64,000 nucleotides of DNA from Larix kaempferi (taxonomy: Eukaryota > Streptophyta > Pinopsida > Pinales > Pinaceae). How positions within the stretch are numbered: position 1 is the first letter of the stretch; each line of letters opens with the position of its first letter. Below the pieces are notes generated by a model, which saw only the letters and a list, made by a program, of their open reading frames with translations, was not told where the DNA came from and did no database searches. The stretch is taken from NCBI GenBank assembly GCA_027924585.1, contig BSBM01000608.1:7690501-7754500 (forward strand). Direction: 5' to 3'. Below, piece by piece: positions 36,290-47,928 of the stretch. Both the position numbers and the translations under genes were made by a program.

Positions 36290-37157
36290 TTGGTTGGCCA
36301 CTCGCGCGACTTTTCCTTCAAAATTTGTGCTATCGTGCAGGTTTATAACTATGTACCTGCGCTAGTGTATCATGTGTATTTTCTTCATATAGGTCACATT
36401 GCGTGCAACGTTTCTTCATTAAGGTCGTGCTACTGTAAAAAATGGTGGAATCTCAACTACCTGCGGTGCATTAAAGGCTCATTAATGTCCCATCACCTCC
36501 ACAATTCGAATTTGGGGCTCCTTACACTCCTTGTGGCATTAAATAGCCCCTTTTGTGTACTTGAAACCACTTCATGAGGTGATGGAATTCACATTTGTAT
36601 CTAGTTTTTTCTTGGCCACCTCTTGGCTTATAAAAGGAATCCATTGACATGCATTTTGTAGAGAGAAGTAAAGAGCAAGGTTATGTTGTTGGATTTGTGT
36701 TGGAGATTCCTCATATCCCACCTCTTCCTATCATTGTAAGCACTCCAAAGATCCCTTTCCACCTTCATTCAAGGGGAAAGAGTTCCTCTCCATTGTTCTA
36801 CCATTACTTAGCATATAGTTTGGACAAAAAAGGCCTCCCTAAGGGAGATTGTTGGTTTCCCTTGAACCCCGCACCTCCTAGGTGTTGTACAACTTGACCA
36901 TTGGGAAATAAAAAGTGGTTTAGAATATCTTGGATTGTTATTGGAGTTTGCATTCTCCCCCCATCTCTTTTATTTTGATTATTATCCATATTTCTTTGTT
37001 TTTATGTGAATCGCACTAACAATATCTTGCAGGATCAATTGGAGGAAAACCACACACCCAACACAGGGGATCCAAGGACTGAGGCCTTGTTGTAGCCTAC
37101 AAGTCCTAGCCCCTTACTAAGTGTAAGACTGCACATTGTGCAATTTTTTCCACAACA
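36290..37157 (+). repeat. Element C: putative 5' LTR (right end defined, left end uncertain)
   Basis: The segment ends ccacaaca at 37157, seven bases before a primer-binding-site-like sequence. It holds a good TATA box (tataaaag, 36629-36636) about 520 bases upstream of that end, as expected in a promoter-bearing LTR. The left limit is not fixed: TG-starting candidates are tgaattttggttgg (about 36284) and tgttggtcctt (about 35814). The matching 3' LTR lies beyond the window. Confidence 0.45.
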
Positions 37158-37164
37158 ATTATAA

Positions 37165-37178
37165 TGGTGACTCCACTT
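37165..37178 (+). promoter_or_regulatory. Element C putative primer-binding site
   Basis: tggtgactccactt resembles the TGGCGACTCCRCTGGGGA sites of many plant gypsy elements. The match weakens after the first 14 bases. Confidence 0.5.
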
Positions 37179-38384
37179 ATTTTTCTTCATTTCTTATTTG
37201 AGTAGGTTATTTTATCCTAATTAATTAATTCTGGGTGTTTATCATTTGTAGGAGAGAAGGTATTCCACCTCTTGCCCCAGAATTTGGACCTAATTCATCC
37301 CCAATTAATTTACACATAGTAGCGCAGATCCCGACCTCTCGGTTGCGCTATTAGTGTAGGTAATTAGTTCACGACCAACACGATCTCCTGTATGGTTGAC
37401 CTGCGCAGCCTGTCAATGTACCACCTGCGTTACCAGTGCATTTGTTTTGTATTTATCCATGTTACCCATGCAACAAAGTATTGTTTGGATGTGCTACCAC
37501 TTTTTATTTACTTTTTATCTACATAGTACAATCTGGTGTCCCGATTGCTGCTTACTATTGAACTTAAATTAAGTTTAATTTGCATAATTACTAGTTTTTT
37601 TAATAATTAGTCCACCTAGACCAATAGTAGGAAGTAAAGAGTTCATCTCTCTTGAAATTTACCTAGGTAACAAACCTTAAGGCTTTGAATGGGCCTCATT
37701 GTTGTCACTAGTATTCAATACTATTCTTGTTTATGCACAATTGACATGTTTTTAGGATTAATGCTAGTGTAGAAATCACTTTTTGCACATACGAAAGGAC
37801 CTAAATACTCTTGTCCCCCGAAGTATGATATTTACCTCACACTTCATGTGAGCTTGGTGAATAAAACACTGGTGAGAAATGTGAAATATCTCCATTGCAC
37901 AATTATCTATTACCTAGCATTTTGATTTGCAAATCACCATGAGCATCTTTTGCATTTACTTTATGTACTCTTCTTGTTAATTTTCTGACAATAGATTTGC
38001 TTTCATCACATGTGTTTTCACCACTAGCCCACACTAAGAGAACTAGAAGCTCTTTCGATCCAAGTATGCTCTTCACCTCGCAATTAATGTGAGCTTGGTG
38101 AATTAGAAAGGTAGGGATTGTGAAATACCTCTCTTACATTCCTTAAGTGAAATTGAAACCCCTTAAAACCGACTTTTTAATTGTCCAACCAACTAAAATC
38201 CTCCACGGGAGGTCACAAAACAATATTTTAGTTAGGTAGGATTGATTAGGCTAGGCATCTATTAATGCCCACCAATCTAGTTTCATTAGTGATATTTTGA
38301 AACATAGCATTGTTGTCTTATAGGGTAATTTCAAAATACTGCTATAAGCAAGTGTTCAAAGAAAACCCGGATCAAAAGTGCATA
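37179..38384 (+). other. Element C leader, first part
   Basis: Non-coding, no long frame. It contains two similar stretches (about 37790-37880 and 38050-38135, each with cctc(a/g)ca.tt.atgtgagcttggtgaat), an internal duplication. It is interrupted by element F and continues after 45301. Confidence 0.45.
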
Positions 38385-38389
38385 GTGAC

Positions 38390-40467
38390 TATTTTTGCTA
38401 GAAATTGTGCCTAGACTACGAGGGTACAAGCTAGAATAATCTTAAGAAAAACTGAAAGGAAATCAATTTGTTTTTGTAATTTTTGTTTGAAGGTATCATT
38501 CATAAGAAGGGGGTAGTCAAATATTAAACATATACCATCACTAAATCATAAAGAAATATGAGAGATATGAAATGTAAAGATATAAACCATAGACATAAAC
38601 CATAAGAAAATATTCAACAAGAAATCCAATTCTATCCACAAGTTTATAAGCATTCATAAGATAAAAACTTTCATCTAGAAATGAAATTACAAACACAGTA
38701 GTCAAACAAACTATAAACATAAACCGGTAATAAAGGTCAATAGATGGATTATATAATATATTCAGAACAAATGTCAGTCTTCATAACACTTACATGAGAG
38801 TATACTGTATATGTTTAAATGCCAACAACATCATAAGTTCTAAGCCCTTCTCCCGAACAAAAACCCAACTTCCATAACGTATCTTTTTCCTCATTTTCTA
38901 ATTACAAGATATCAAAGTGAAGTGGTTACATATGCACTTATTTAGGTCTCGAAACTTCTTAGTAGTTACATTTAGCAGTTTATGAGATCCAAAACCCTAG
39001 GGTCAAATATGCCCAGAATAGCAAAATTGGATTCTAGGGAAATTTGGCAAATTTATGAAAAATGGGTCTCAAAGAACCATACATATATCTCGATCCGGGA
39101 CACCTGTGAAAACACTGTGAGAGTTTTATTTATATGGGTCCGTGATGAACAAAAACCACTCTTGGTTTTTAAAAATGCTTCTCCAATCGATCATAATTTA
39201 CACCAAAAAATGATGACTAAAACATGAAATTATTAAATGTTTTTAAACCTTGAAGAATAGGCCGTAAAGATCAATTCGAATATTTCCAACCATGACATCT
39301 ATTGCAAAAAGGAGAGAGGTTTTCGTGAATGAGTTTGTGATGGACAAAAACCTCTTTTTGTTTTTTGAAATTTGTTTCCATGTCCTCGTAATATGTTCCC
39401 AATTACCATGACCAAAACAGTGAAAAACAGACCATGACCATGTATCTTTCATCATCTTTATGCATTCTGTTGTGATAGATGGCTCTCCGTCTGTCAGTCC
39501 CCTTCCAAGAATTGTAGTATGAAGCTTCAACAATGTTCACATTTTCAATATCAATTGCAAAGCGTGCCAAAGCACGAACAACATAAACCCTCATTATTGA
39601 AACTTTATCCTGCATCCATCTTTGCAAGCAATCTATTACTTCATCCCAAACTTGATTTGTTACTTATGCATTATCTGGTAACTTCTTAAGAACACAATAC
39701 CACAAAAGTGATATAATTATTCTTTCCAACACAGTTGTTTAACCATCGACAATGGTGATCAAATCCACAACGCATTTGTCATATCTCCTGGAATGTTTAC
39801 TGAACTTGCATACCTCTGCGTTACACAATGTGCAAAACAAAACATCTTCATCTGCTAATGACTACTGTGAGACCCCTTCTTTTCTACAGCTATCATCTTT
39901 CATAAGCCAACCACAAAGAAAGCAACGAATACAAAGAAAAGAAACTCTATCATTTCCTCTCTTAGTGCCCTCTGAACCATGTGCGTGGCTTCCCCTGTTT
40001 TCAAATAATTGGTGGTGAAATTATAAACTTGAAACTTGCTATGATATAGCTGAAAAATTCTTCGGGGTCTTCATTCATGACAAGTAATGCACTAAACTGG
40101 ATGTGGGCTAGCCACGTTCTTCATTGATTTTGGGATTCCGGCAATGATTGTATATATGCAACCTGGTAACTATGCTGCGGGCATGTTTTCATATAAAAAC
40201 TTTGCAAAATCTTTAACATAGGAGTTAGGCTTTCAACATAGGAGTTATGCCAAATATTGATATGTGTTTGAAGACTTAAAAAGAAATGAAATATTTAACA
40301 AGCCAAGTATTATAACATAAAATAAAAGTGGAATAAAGTAATAAAACTATGGTCATGTAATAAAAATGAAAAATCAAAATAACTTAAAACCAAGCGAAAG
40401 CAAAAAACAATGAAAATTTAGAAACTAAGAAATACTAAATGGACTAGGTACAATTCCAGTCCTAACA
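38390..40467 (-). repeat. Element F 3' LTR (2078 bp)
   Basis: Aligns with 43244-45296 throughout, with scattered substitutions and small indels. It ends cctaaca on the plus strand. Confidence 0.85.
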
Positions 40468-40770
40468 TCTAGCTCCGGCTGGGAGATGGTGTTCTCCTTG
40501 TGATGCTCCAAGAACACGTAGACTAGTGCCTTATTCATTGGGTGATGGAGTAATTCGTATCTCATTCCAAACTTGTTCCAAAACTTGCAACCCTGCTCTT
40601 CTGATGGTTAAAAACAAACTGAAATTGCTCATTCCAAACCATACTTGTTGAAAAAAAAAATGAACACTGAAAACTGATCCATACTTACACTCTACAAACT
40701 GAAACCAATGCTCGAAAAAGGAGATTATTTATTTACAACTTCTACTTCTAACCGGCAGAGACTATCTTGA

Positions 40771-41943
40771 TCACGCAAATGAAAACTTCCAATGTAGCCA
40801 ATTAAGTGTTTGATTGTTGAAGAGATTTTCTTGCTTGCAACTTTGTGAAAAGATGTAAAAAGAACATGACAATCGCATCAAAAATTTCATGAGAAATCTA
40901 TACTTACAATTGCTATCTGATTTTATCCCAAATGTTACAACATTGGAATCTTTTGAAAATATTGACTCCATGTAGATGGCTATTGGATCATGAATAACAT
41001 GAAACATCTCCAACTGATTAACAAGATCAAGCTGCTCTTTTGATATTCGTACTTCAAGACTAACATCTATGGGCTCAATGATCTCTGCAATCTACTGGTC
41101 ATTTTTTGGTGAAAAAGAAAACAGGTGCAACTTCTCATTTATGTTTCCTTCATTGCTTTCTAAAGGGTCCGCTTTATATTTATCATACATGGGTTCATTG
41201 TTTAAAATTTCTATTGATGCTGAAACAAAAATCCGCTCCAAATCCTCTTTATATTCATCAAACACCAGATGATCATTACAAATTTATGATTCTTGAAAAT
41301 TAGAGACCTTTCCATTGTGATGCTCTTCACGATTAGGCTCTGCTTCTGAGTGATAGATACCATATATCAGATCTATGTCCTCATGACATTTCTGATCATA
41401 GATTTTCTGATCTAAAATTTTAATATCATCATCAAGATCTTCATAGACATCTTGAACCACAAATTCATGAGTATGAGAAACTTCTGATGAGATATCAAAG
41501 GTATCTGTAATCTGATTATTATCAGCTGCATTATGAATATTTTTTTGAACATCCTTTTGCTGATAAGTTTTTAATGGTAATGATGAAGATTCATGTTTTT
41601 CTCCGTCTAATAGATCATGAACAACCTTTTGTGATAGTATATTATCATGAAAATAACTAGAAACTTCTTAAGAGTCATGAGAATCAAATATTTCTACAAC
41701 AATTTCTTCATTACAAGGCCGATATTCATCACAAAAATGATGTCCAACATGATTTAAAACAATAGTTTGTTCAACCAAAGATTGATCTTCAAAACTGTTT
41801 AAAGCATTATGAGACTCTTCCTTGATAGTAGAATTCTGTAAAACAGAATTAGAAGAAAATACAACTGATAACGAGTCTTCTTCCTCTTTCATAGTATAAC
41901 CATCTACTTCATCTACACTACAAGATGAATCTTCTACTAAACA
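40771..41943 (-). pseudogene. Element F internal frame: acidic protein of unknown function, three stops
   Basis: On the minus strand one frame runs from a stop at about 41944 to 40771, about 390 codons. It is interrupted only by stops at 41668-41670, 41284-41286 and near 41092, with no change of frame. A possible start is the ATG at 41892 (MKEEEDSLSVVFSS). The product would be rich in Asp, Glu, His and Asn, with phrases such as EIVVEIFDSHDS and VQDVYEDLDDDIKILDQK. No zinc knuckle, protease, reverse transcriptase or integrase motif is present. It lies between the primer-binding site and the purine tract, where gag would be in an autonomous element. It may be a former element-specific protein. 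I do not recognise the family. Confidence 0.5.
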
Positions 41944-42104
41944 CTAAATATACAAAGCATATCCCTCGCATCAATGGTCGAAAAGACACTAAGCTGGATA
42001 AATTCTTTTGCAATACAAATGAAAAGCAGCATGAAAATATTTTAATGAAGAAATGCTAGAGACAGGAAGAGACCTGTGTTAGGATATCTCATCATTCAAT
42101 TATG

Positions 42105-42150
42105 TACTTTGCATGCATGCATGCATTCTTCATGCATTGCATGCACTAGT
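42105..42150. repeat. tgcatgca-rich palindromic cluster in element F
   Basis: Four overlapping tgcatgca steps (about 42111-42127) followed by catgcattgcatgcacta form a region able to fold on itself. No known role. Confidence 0.6.
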
Positions 42151-43218
42151 TTGATGCCTCTAGCACCTATTCCCTAGTCTTCCAGCACTTGGGAGCTACT
42201 TTCCACTCAGATTTAGCCCTCCTAGTCAGGGAGGTGCCCACTTCTCACCTTCCACTGTAGAAGGGCGCCTTTTCTCACCTACCAGTCCAGTTCACTTCAG
42301 TTATTCACCAGTCTTTCCTTGATTTGAGGCTAGACTAACTCCTCACTGCTGTTATCACTCTGATTGACCTCTGATGAGACTTGAATACCTATTATGAGTG
42401 CAGTTAACTCCTCATGTGCCCTCCACTGAACCTCCATCCCTACATTAGTGCCACTTACCATCAGTTACACTTATTACATTCAGTTAGACTCAATTAGACT
42501 CAGTTTGACACCTTTCTGATAGTGACTTGTGCATTGATGACCACCATTGATTGATGATGAGGACACTTAGTTGGAGCCAAGCTATGCCATGCAGTATATT
42601 TGAATTACCTCCTTGGCTAATTTGAATTGCTCACTCATTGTGACAATATTGTATTGTAATTCTACCATTCTGGATTATAGAGCACTGATGCATATCTCTT
42701 GCACAGTTTTTACTCCAATTTGTTTTACATAATTGTGATTGATTTACTTGTTCAATAGATCTGCTGTGACTAATTTTACAACCTGTACCATTGTCTCGCA
42801 TCCCCTTCCAAGGAGTACATGAAAATTTTCATCAATACATCCTCTTGATGTATATTCAGTTGGTCCATATATTGATGAAATTTAATTACATGAATTGTTG
42901 GATTGTCCTCTTCCTTATCTATGTACCATAGAAGGAAATCTCCCCACTCATCCCATTATAGGTACAACATTTGGAAATCCTGGAATATCAACAAAGCTAA
43001 GAGGAGCAGACCTTTGTGCCAACATAACGGCAAAAGTATTTGACAATCTAAAATTATGAAGTTGTTTCTGGATTTTTCAAACATGGAGTCGCCAACAAAT
43101 CCTTCCCCCGCGGAGTTAGTCGGTGAAAAAATGTAGTCTAAATAATGTAACCAGCCCTTGTTCACCACCAAAGACTGGATCTATTGATGTTAATACCCAT
43201 GGAATATTTTCTTCACTT

Positions 43219-43243
43219 CCATTCCCGACAACGATGCTAAAGA
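43219..43243 (-). promoter_or_regulatory. Element F decayed primer-binding site
   Basis: The minus strand reads tctttagcatcgttgtcggg directly after the LTR end CAAACA. It resembles TGGCGTCGTTGTCGGGGA with several changes. Confidence 0.55.
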
Positions 43244-45296
43244 TGTTTGTGCTATAAATTGTACCTAGACTACGAGGGTACAAGCTAGAACAATCTCAAG
43301 AAAAACTGAAAGGAAATCAATTTGTTTTTGTAATTTTTGTTTGAAGGTATCATTCATAAGAAGGGGGTAATCAAATATTAAACATATACCATCACTGAAT
43401 CATAAATAAATCTGAGAGATATGAAATGTAAAGATATAAAACATAGACATAAACCATAAGAAAATATTCAACAAGAAATCCAGTTCTGTCCACAAGTTTA
43501 TAAGCATTCACAAGATAAAATCTTTCATCCAGACATGAAATTACAAATAGGGTAGTCAAACAAACTATAAACATAAACCAGTAATAAAGGTCAACAGATG
43601 GCTTATATAATATATTCAGATCAAATGTCAGTCTTCAGAACACTTACATGAGAGTATATTGTATATGTTTAAATGCTAATAACATCATCAGTTCTAAGCC
43701 CTTCTCCCGAACAAAAACCCAACTTCCATAATGTATCTTTTTCCTCCTTTTATAATTACAAGATATCAAAATGAAGTGGTTGCATATACACTTATTTATG
43801 TCTCTAAACTCCTTAGAAGTTACATTTAGCAGTTTATGAGATCCAAAACCCTAGGGTCAAATATGCCCAGAATAGCAAAATTGGATTTTAGGGAAATTTG
43901 GTGAATTTCTGAAAAATTGGTCTCAAAGAACCATACATATCTCTCGATCCGGGAAACCTGTGAAAAAAAGAGAGTTTTTTGTGTATGGGTTCCTAGTGAA
44001 CAAAAACCTCTCTTGGTTTTTAAAAATTCTTCTCCAATCGATCATAATTTACGCTGAATAATGATGACTAAAACAGGAAATTATTAAACGTTTTTAAACC
44101 CTGAAAAATAGGCCATAAATATCAATTCGAATATTTTCAACCATGGCACTTGTTGAAAAAAGGAGAGGTTTTTTCGTGAATGAGTCCGTGATGGACAAAA
44201 AACTCTTTTGGTTTTTTGAAATTTGTTTTCATGTCCTCCTAATATGTTCCCAATGACCATGACTAAAATAGTGAAAAACAGACCATGACCATGCATCTTT
44301 CATCATCTTTATGCATTTTGTTGTGATAGCTGGCACTCTGTCTATCAGTCCCCTTCCAAGAATTGTAGTATGAAGATTCAACAATGTTCACATTTTCAAT
44401 ATCAATTGCAAAGCGTTCCAAAGCACAAACAACATAAACCCTGATTATCGAAAATTTAGTCTACATCCATCTTTGCATGCAATCTATGACTTCATCCCAA
44501 ACTTCATTGGTTATTTCTGTGTTATCTGGTAACTTCATATGAACATAGTACCACAAAAGTGATATAATTATTCTTTCCAACACAGTTGTTTAGCCATCGA
44601 CAATGGTGATCAAATCCACAACGCATCTGTCACAACTCCTACAATGTTTACTGAACTTTCCTACCTCTGCGTTACACAATGTGCAAAAAAACATCTTCAT
44701 TTGCTAATGACTTCTGTGAGACCCCTTCGTTTCTACATCTATGATCTTTCATAATCCAACCACAAAGCAAGCAACCAATATAAAGAAAAGAAACTCTATC
44801 ATTTCCTCTCTTAGTGTCCTCTGAACCATGTGCGTGGCTTCCCCTGTTTTCAAATCATTGGTGGTGAAATTATAAACTTGACACTTGCTATCATATAGAT
44901 GACAAATTCTTCAGGGTCTTCATTCATGACAAGTAATGCACTAGACTAGATGTGGTCTAGCCACGTTCTTCATTGATTTTGGGATTCTGGCAGCGCTTGT
45001 ACATATGCAACCTGGTAACTATGCTGCGAGAATGTTTTCATATAAAAACTTTGCAAAATATTCAACATAGGAGTTATGCCAAATATTGATATGTGTTTGA
45101 AGACTTAAAAAGAAATGAAAGATTTAACAAGACAAGTATTATAACATAAAATAAAAGTGGAATAAAGTAATAAAACTATGGTCATGTAATAAAAATGAAA
45201 AATCAAATTAACTTAAAAACAAGCAAAAGCAAAAAACAATGAAAATTTAGAAACTAAGAAATAATAAAGGGACTAGGTACAATTCCAGTCCTAACA
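43244..45296 (-). repeat. Element F 5' LTR (2053 bp)
   Basis: Begins tgtttgtgct on the plus strand and ends cctaaca, followed by gtgac. Confidence 0.85.
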
Positions 45297-45301
45297 GTGA
45301 C

Positions 45302-46042
45302 CAAGGCGGTGAAAGCCAAGGAATAGCTTCCTTGCTCTCCCATACAATCCACTCATCTTTTTGTAGGGAGACGACACTATACCGTGCATGATGAACTAGT
45401 GATCCACACTTGACACAAGGTATCTTAGTGGCCAAACTTAGGACATCTCCAAGGAGAAATTATAAGTGAAATTGACTCCTGAAGTTAGCTATTTCCATTG
45501 GGAGATGTTTCCAAGTTATTTTGATTGGAACATTGGCCCCATTGCCGTTAGAACTAGCTCTTTGTTACCTCCACTAGTCAATTAGTGTATGAATCCCATT
45601 GTCACCATCAGTTGTACTTTTGGGAGGCCTAGTTACATTTGAGATGAAGGACGTTAGGTATTTTTAGGTATTTTACATTTATTTTATTTTTTAATACAAG
45701 TTCACTAACTCATAATTAAAAAGAACCTACATGTGGGAGCTCATGCACTAAAACCGACTTTGCACATATCAATCACTTATTGCACCATTTTGCATCTATT
45801 GTGGTTGGCATATTTTTGCATTTGTTCAATTGTGTTTAATTCCACCATCACTCCCATTAAAAAAAAAATCATTCACCATTGAGGACCAAAACAATCCCCT
45901 AAGGAATTCCTGAAGACTGCAAGGTATTTCCCCTCTCTCGAGGGGTGTTTTTACACCTTCCCCCTGTGGTTCACGCGAAAGGTACATTGGTCGAGGTCAT
46001 TCCTATACCACTTTGATAGGATCATTGGGATGAGTTCGAGCC
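45302..46042 (+). other. Element C leader, second part
   Basis: Continues the leader after the insertion site of element F. Non-coding. The stretch before the gag frame (45880-46040) lacks a clear start codon. A minus frame at 45435-45247 spans the LTR boundary of F and is accidental. Confidence 0.45.
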
Positions 46043-46682
46043 TTGCTATGTACAATTTCTTCTCGGGGAGAAAGCATTGATCCCCATACCTCCTCCACTG
46101 CTAGAAGAGGCACTCATTTGGATTCTCCTCTAGGAGATCCTTTGTATCCCTTTGATCCTTCCAACAATGTAAGAAGGAACTCATTATTTTACACACCACC
46201 TAGGTCACCCCCTCATGGAAATCACACCCAACACAAAATAGTCGGACCAACTCCCCCCACCTTATCATTCGTAGCTAGTTTAAATATACCACATTTGGCC
46301 AAACTGATCAATGATCCCATAGCACATGATCCAACCTAGTTGGATATGCCAGATAAAATTCCCTCTAACATTCCTAAATTCTAAGGAAAGAAAGGGGACG
46401 ATCCCGCAAACCATGTCATGTATTTCCACTTATGGTTTTCATCTAAGAACATAGTGGATGATCCCGTGAGACTTCGCCACTTTGAGTGTAACCTCACTGG
46501 AATGAAAACAAGATGGTACGTAAATCCAACGAGATAAAACCATGCCACATTTGCAACATTGGGCACTTCATTCCTCACTTACTCCCAAATTTCTATTCGA
46601 CATGACCTAGGTCTCAAAATTCTCACAGAGTTTCGACAAAATACATCCACCCACATCACGGACCGCATCCATGAGTGGCGTT
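46043..46682 (+). pseudogene. Element C gag, N-terminal part (gypsy type), interrupted by element B
   Basis: A single frame runs from the ATG at 46043 to the insertion point of element B, with stops near 46340, 46381 and 46531. The first part is Pro/Ser-rich (PPRSPPHGNHTQHK). From about 46376 it matches the retrotransposon gag domain of plant gypsy elements: KF.GKKGDDPANHVMYFHLW, then DDPVRLRHFECNLTG, RWYVNP, FLTYSQISIRHDLG and THITDRIHEWR. Gag forms the particle that packages element RNA. The reading breaks off at 46682, and the zinc-knuckle part reappears at about 63.4 kb. Confidence 0.75.
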
Positions 46683-46746
46683 TGTTGAGATATTGTAACT
46701 TCTAAGAATATTATATTTGTATATTATTTATTCCGGAGATGTTCCA
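46683..46746 (+). repeat. Element B 5' LTR, first 64 bp
   Basis: Starts tgttgagatattg and matches 61135-61198 with one difference. The last five bases, ttcca, are the target duplication of element A. Confidence 0.9.
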
Positions 46747-47354
46747 TGTTGATGTATATGTAACTTCGGAATGTATTTCATCTGTATATTATATTTATAT
46801 TTATTGTACCCTTATAAGAGATGTGTTATTCCTCTATAAGGAAGTGTCGTCATGTGGATTGACAAGTGTCGCAAGTGTGTGTACTTGCCTATGGGTTATT
46901 AGACCACCTTATGGGGTCGGCCCTAATTAATATATAATATAATGTGGATGTACTCAAGTAGACAAGTCGGCCCCAGTAGGTCACTGGGCAAAAAGGTGAG
47001 TATAAATAGAGATAGGAGATCTCTATTTTACTCACTCGGAAAAGTATCTATCTCTCTCTCTGGAAAGTGGCGCACTAGTGAGGAGGAGGAGGATCATCTG
47101 CTAGGAGACTATCTCTGTATTATTTGGTTGTATTTTGGTTGAGCCATTTCTCTCTCTATCTCTGAGGAAGTTGTGGGGTTTTTCACCTTAGGGTTTTCCC
47201 CACGGAAACTCTGTGTCTCTTGTCTCTATGCTTTTGATTCTTATGATGCTTGTGATGCTTGTCATATTATGATTGTCATGCATTGATATACTGTAGATGT
47301 TATTCTCTCAGCAAAGATCCTATAGTATTGTGATTTAATACTGAAAATTTAACA
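46747..47354 (+). repeat. Element A 5' LTR (608 bp)
   Basis: TGTTGATG...TTTAACA. It contains the TATA box tataaatag (47001-47009) and the gggttattagaccacc...ggggtcggccct module at about 46892-46923. Confidence 0.95.
47001..47009 (+). promoter_or_regulatory. Element A TATA box
   Basis: tataaatag lies 255 bases into the LTR, so transcription would start near 47035 and give an R region ending in the 3' LTR. The identical box in the 3' LTR is at 53955-53963. Confidence 0.7.
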
Positions 47355-47366
47355 TGGTATCAGAGC
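47355..47366 (+). promoter_or_regulatory. Element A primer-binding site (initiator tRNA-Met)
   Basis: tggtatcagagc directly follows the LTR end aaca, the standard arrangement in Ty1/copia elements. Confidence 0.92.
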
Positions 47367-47928
47367 TTAACTGAGAAGAAGACATTTTGCAGTGACGGAA
47401 GCTTGTATTGCTTGTTTATTGGGTTTCTCTCCACAGATTTTTGAAATTCAGTATAGTAGATTGGATCTACTCATCAAGGCGCATCTCTCTGTCCAATCAG
47501 ATTTCAGTTTCGAGCATTTTCAGTTTTGGCCCTAAACATTAGGGTTTCCACAAAAATAGGAATTTCTGGAAACTGAAGGTACAACTGGAAGCTCCTTGCA
47601 AAAATCGAAGGTTTGAGCTTTGGATCGAGATTTTTGGCTGGGTAGATCTCCGGGAAACTCAAACCCTAATTCAGGGCTCTCCCCAGTGAACCCGGGAGGA
47701 CAAAAAGGAAATTTTGAAGGACAAGACTTTGCTGATCTCAAATTCTAAATGTACTAGGCTGATCAGCTCTCCAAGGCGCATCTTTCTATCCTTTCGGAAT
47801 TTTGAAATTCACATTTTGAATTTTTAGGGTTTCTCTGACAAACCCTAATCCGGGACCAGATCCAGTTTTCAGCACTTCAAGTGGTAAGTTCTAAATCTTT
47901 TCTATTTCCATTTGAAGTACTCTTAAAG
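47367..47928 (+). other. Element A leader
   Basis: Untranslated leader of about 560 bases between the primer-binding site and gag. An upstream GTG (47881) is in frame with gag, but the first in-frame ATG is at 47929. Confidence 0.7.

Larger units (their letters stand above)
38390..45296 (-). mobile_element. Element F: LARD-like LTR retrotransposon inside element C
   Basis: Two LTRs (38390-40467 and 43244-45296) are flanked by the 5-bp duplication gtgac (38385-38389, 45297-45301). On the minus strand each LTR begins TGTTAGGACTGG. The right copy ends CACAAACA and the left has the changed end CAAAAATA. Sequence next to the 5' LTR on the minus strand (tagcatcgttgtcggga, about 43238-43222) is a decayed tRNA-Asp-type primer-binding site, and a gccggagctaga tract precedes the 3' LTR. 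In a 130-base sample from the left ends the LTRs differ at five sites, so F is older than A, B and E. The 2776-bp interior has no gag-pol, only a decayed acidic frame. Confidence 0.85.

Noticed and set aside
47881-47928. Start of gag at 47881
   Set aside because: The codon there is GTG. A plant copia element would start at the first ATG in frame, 47929, which also begins the conserved gag sequence.
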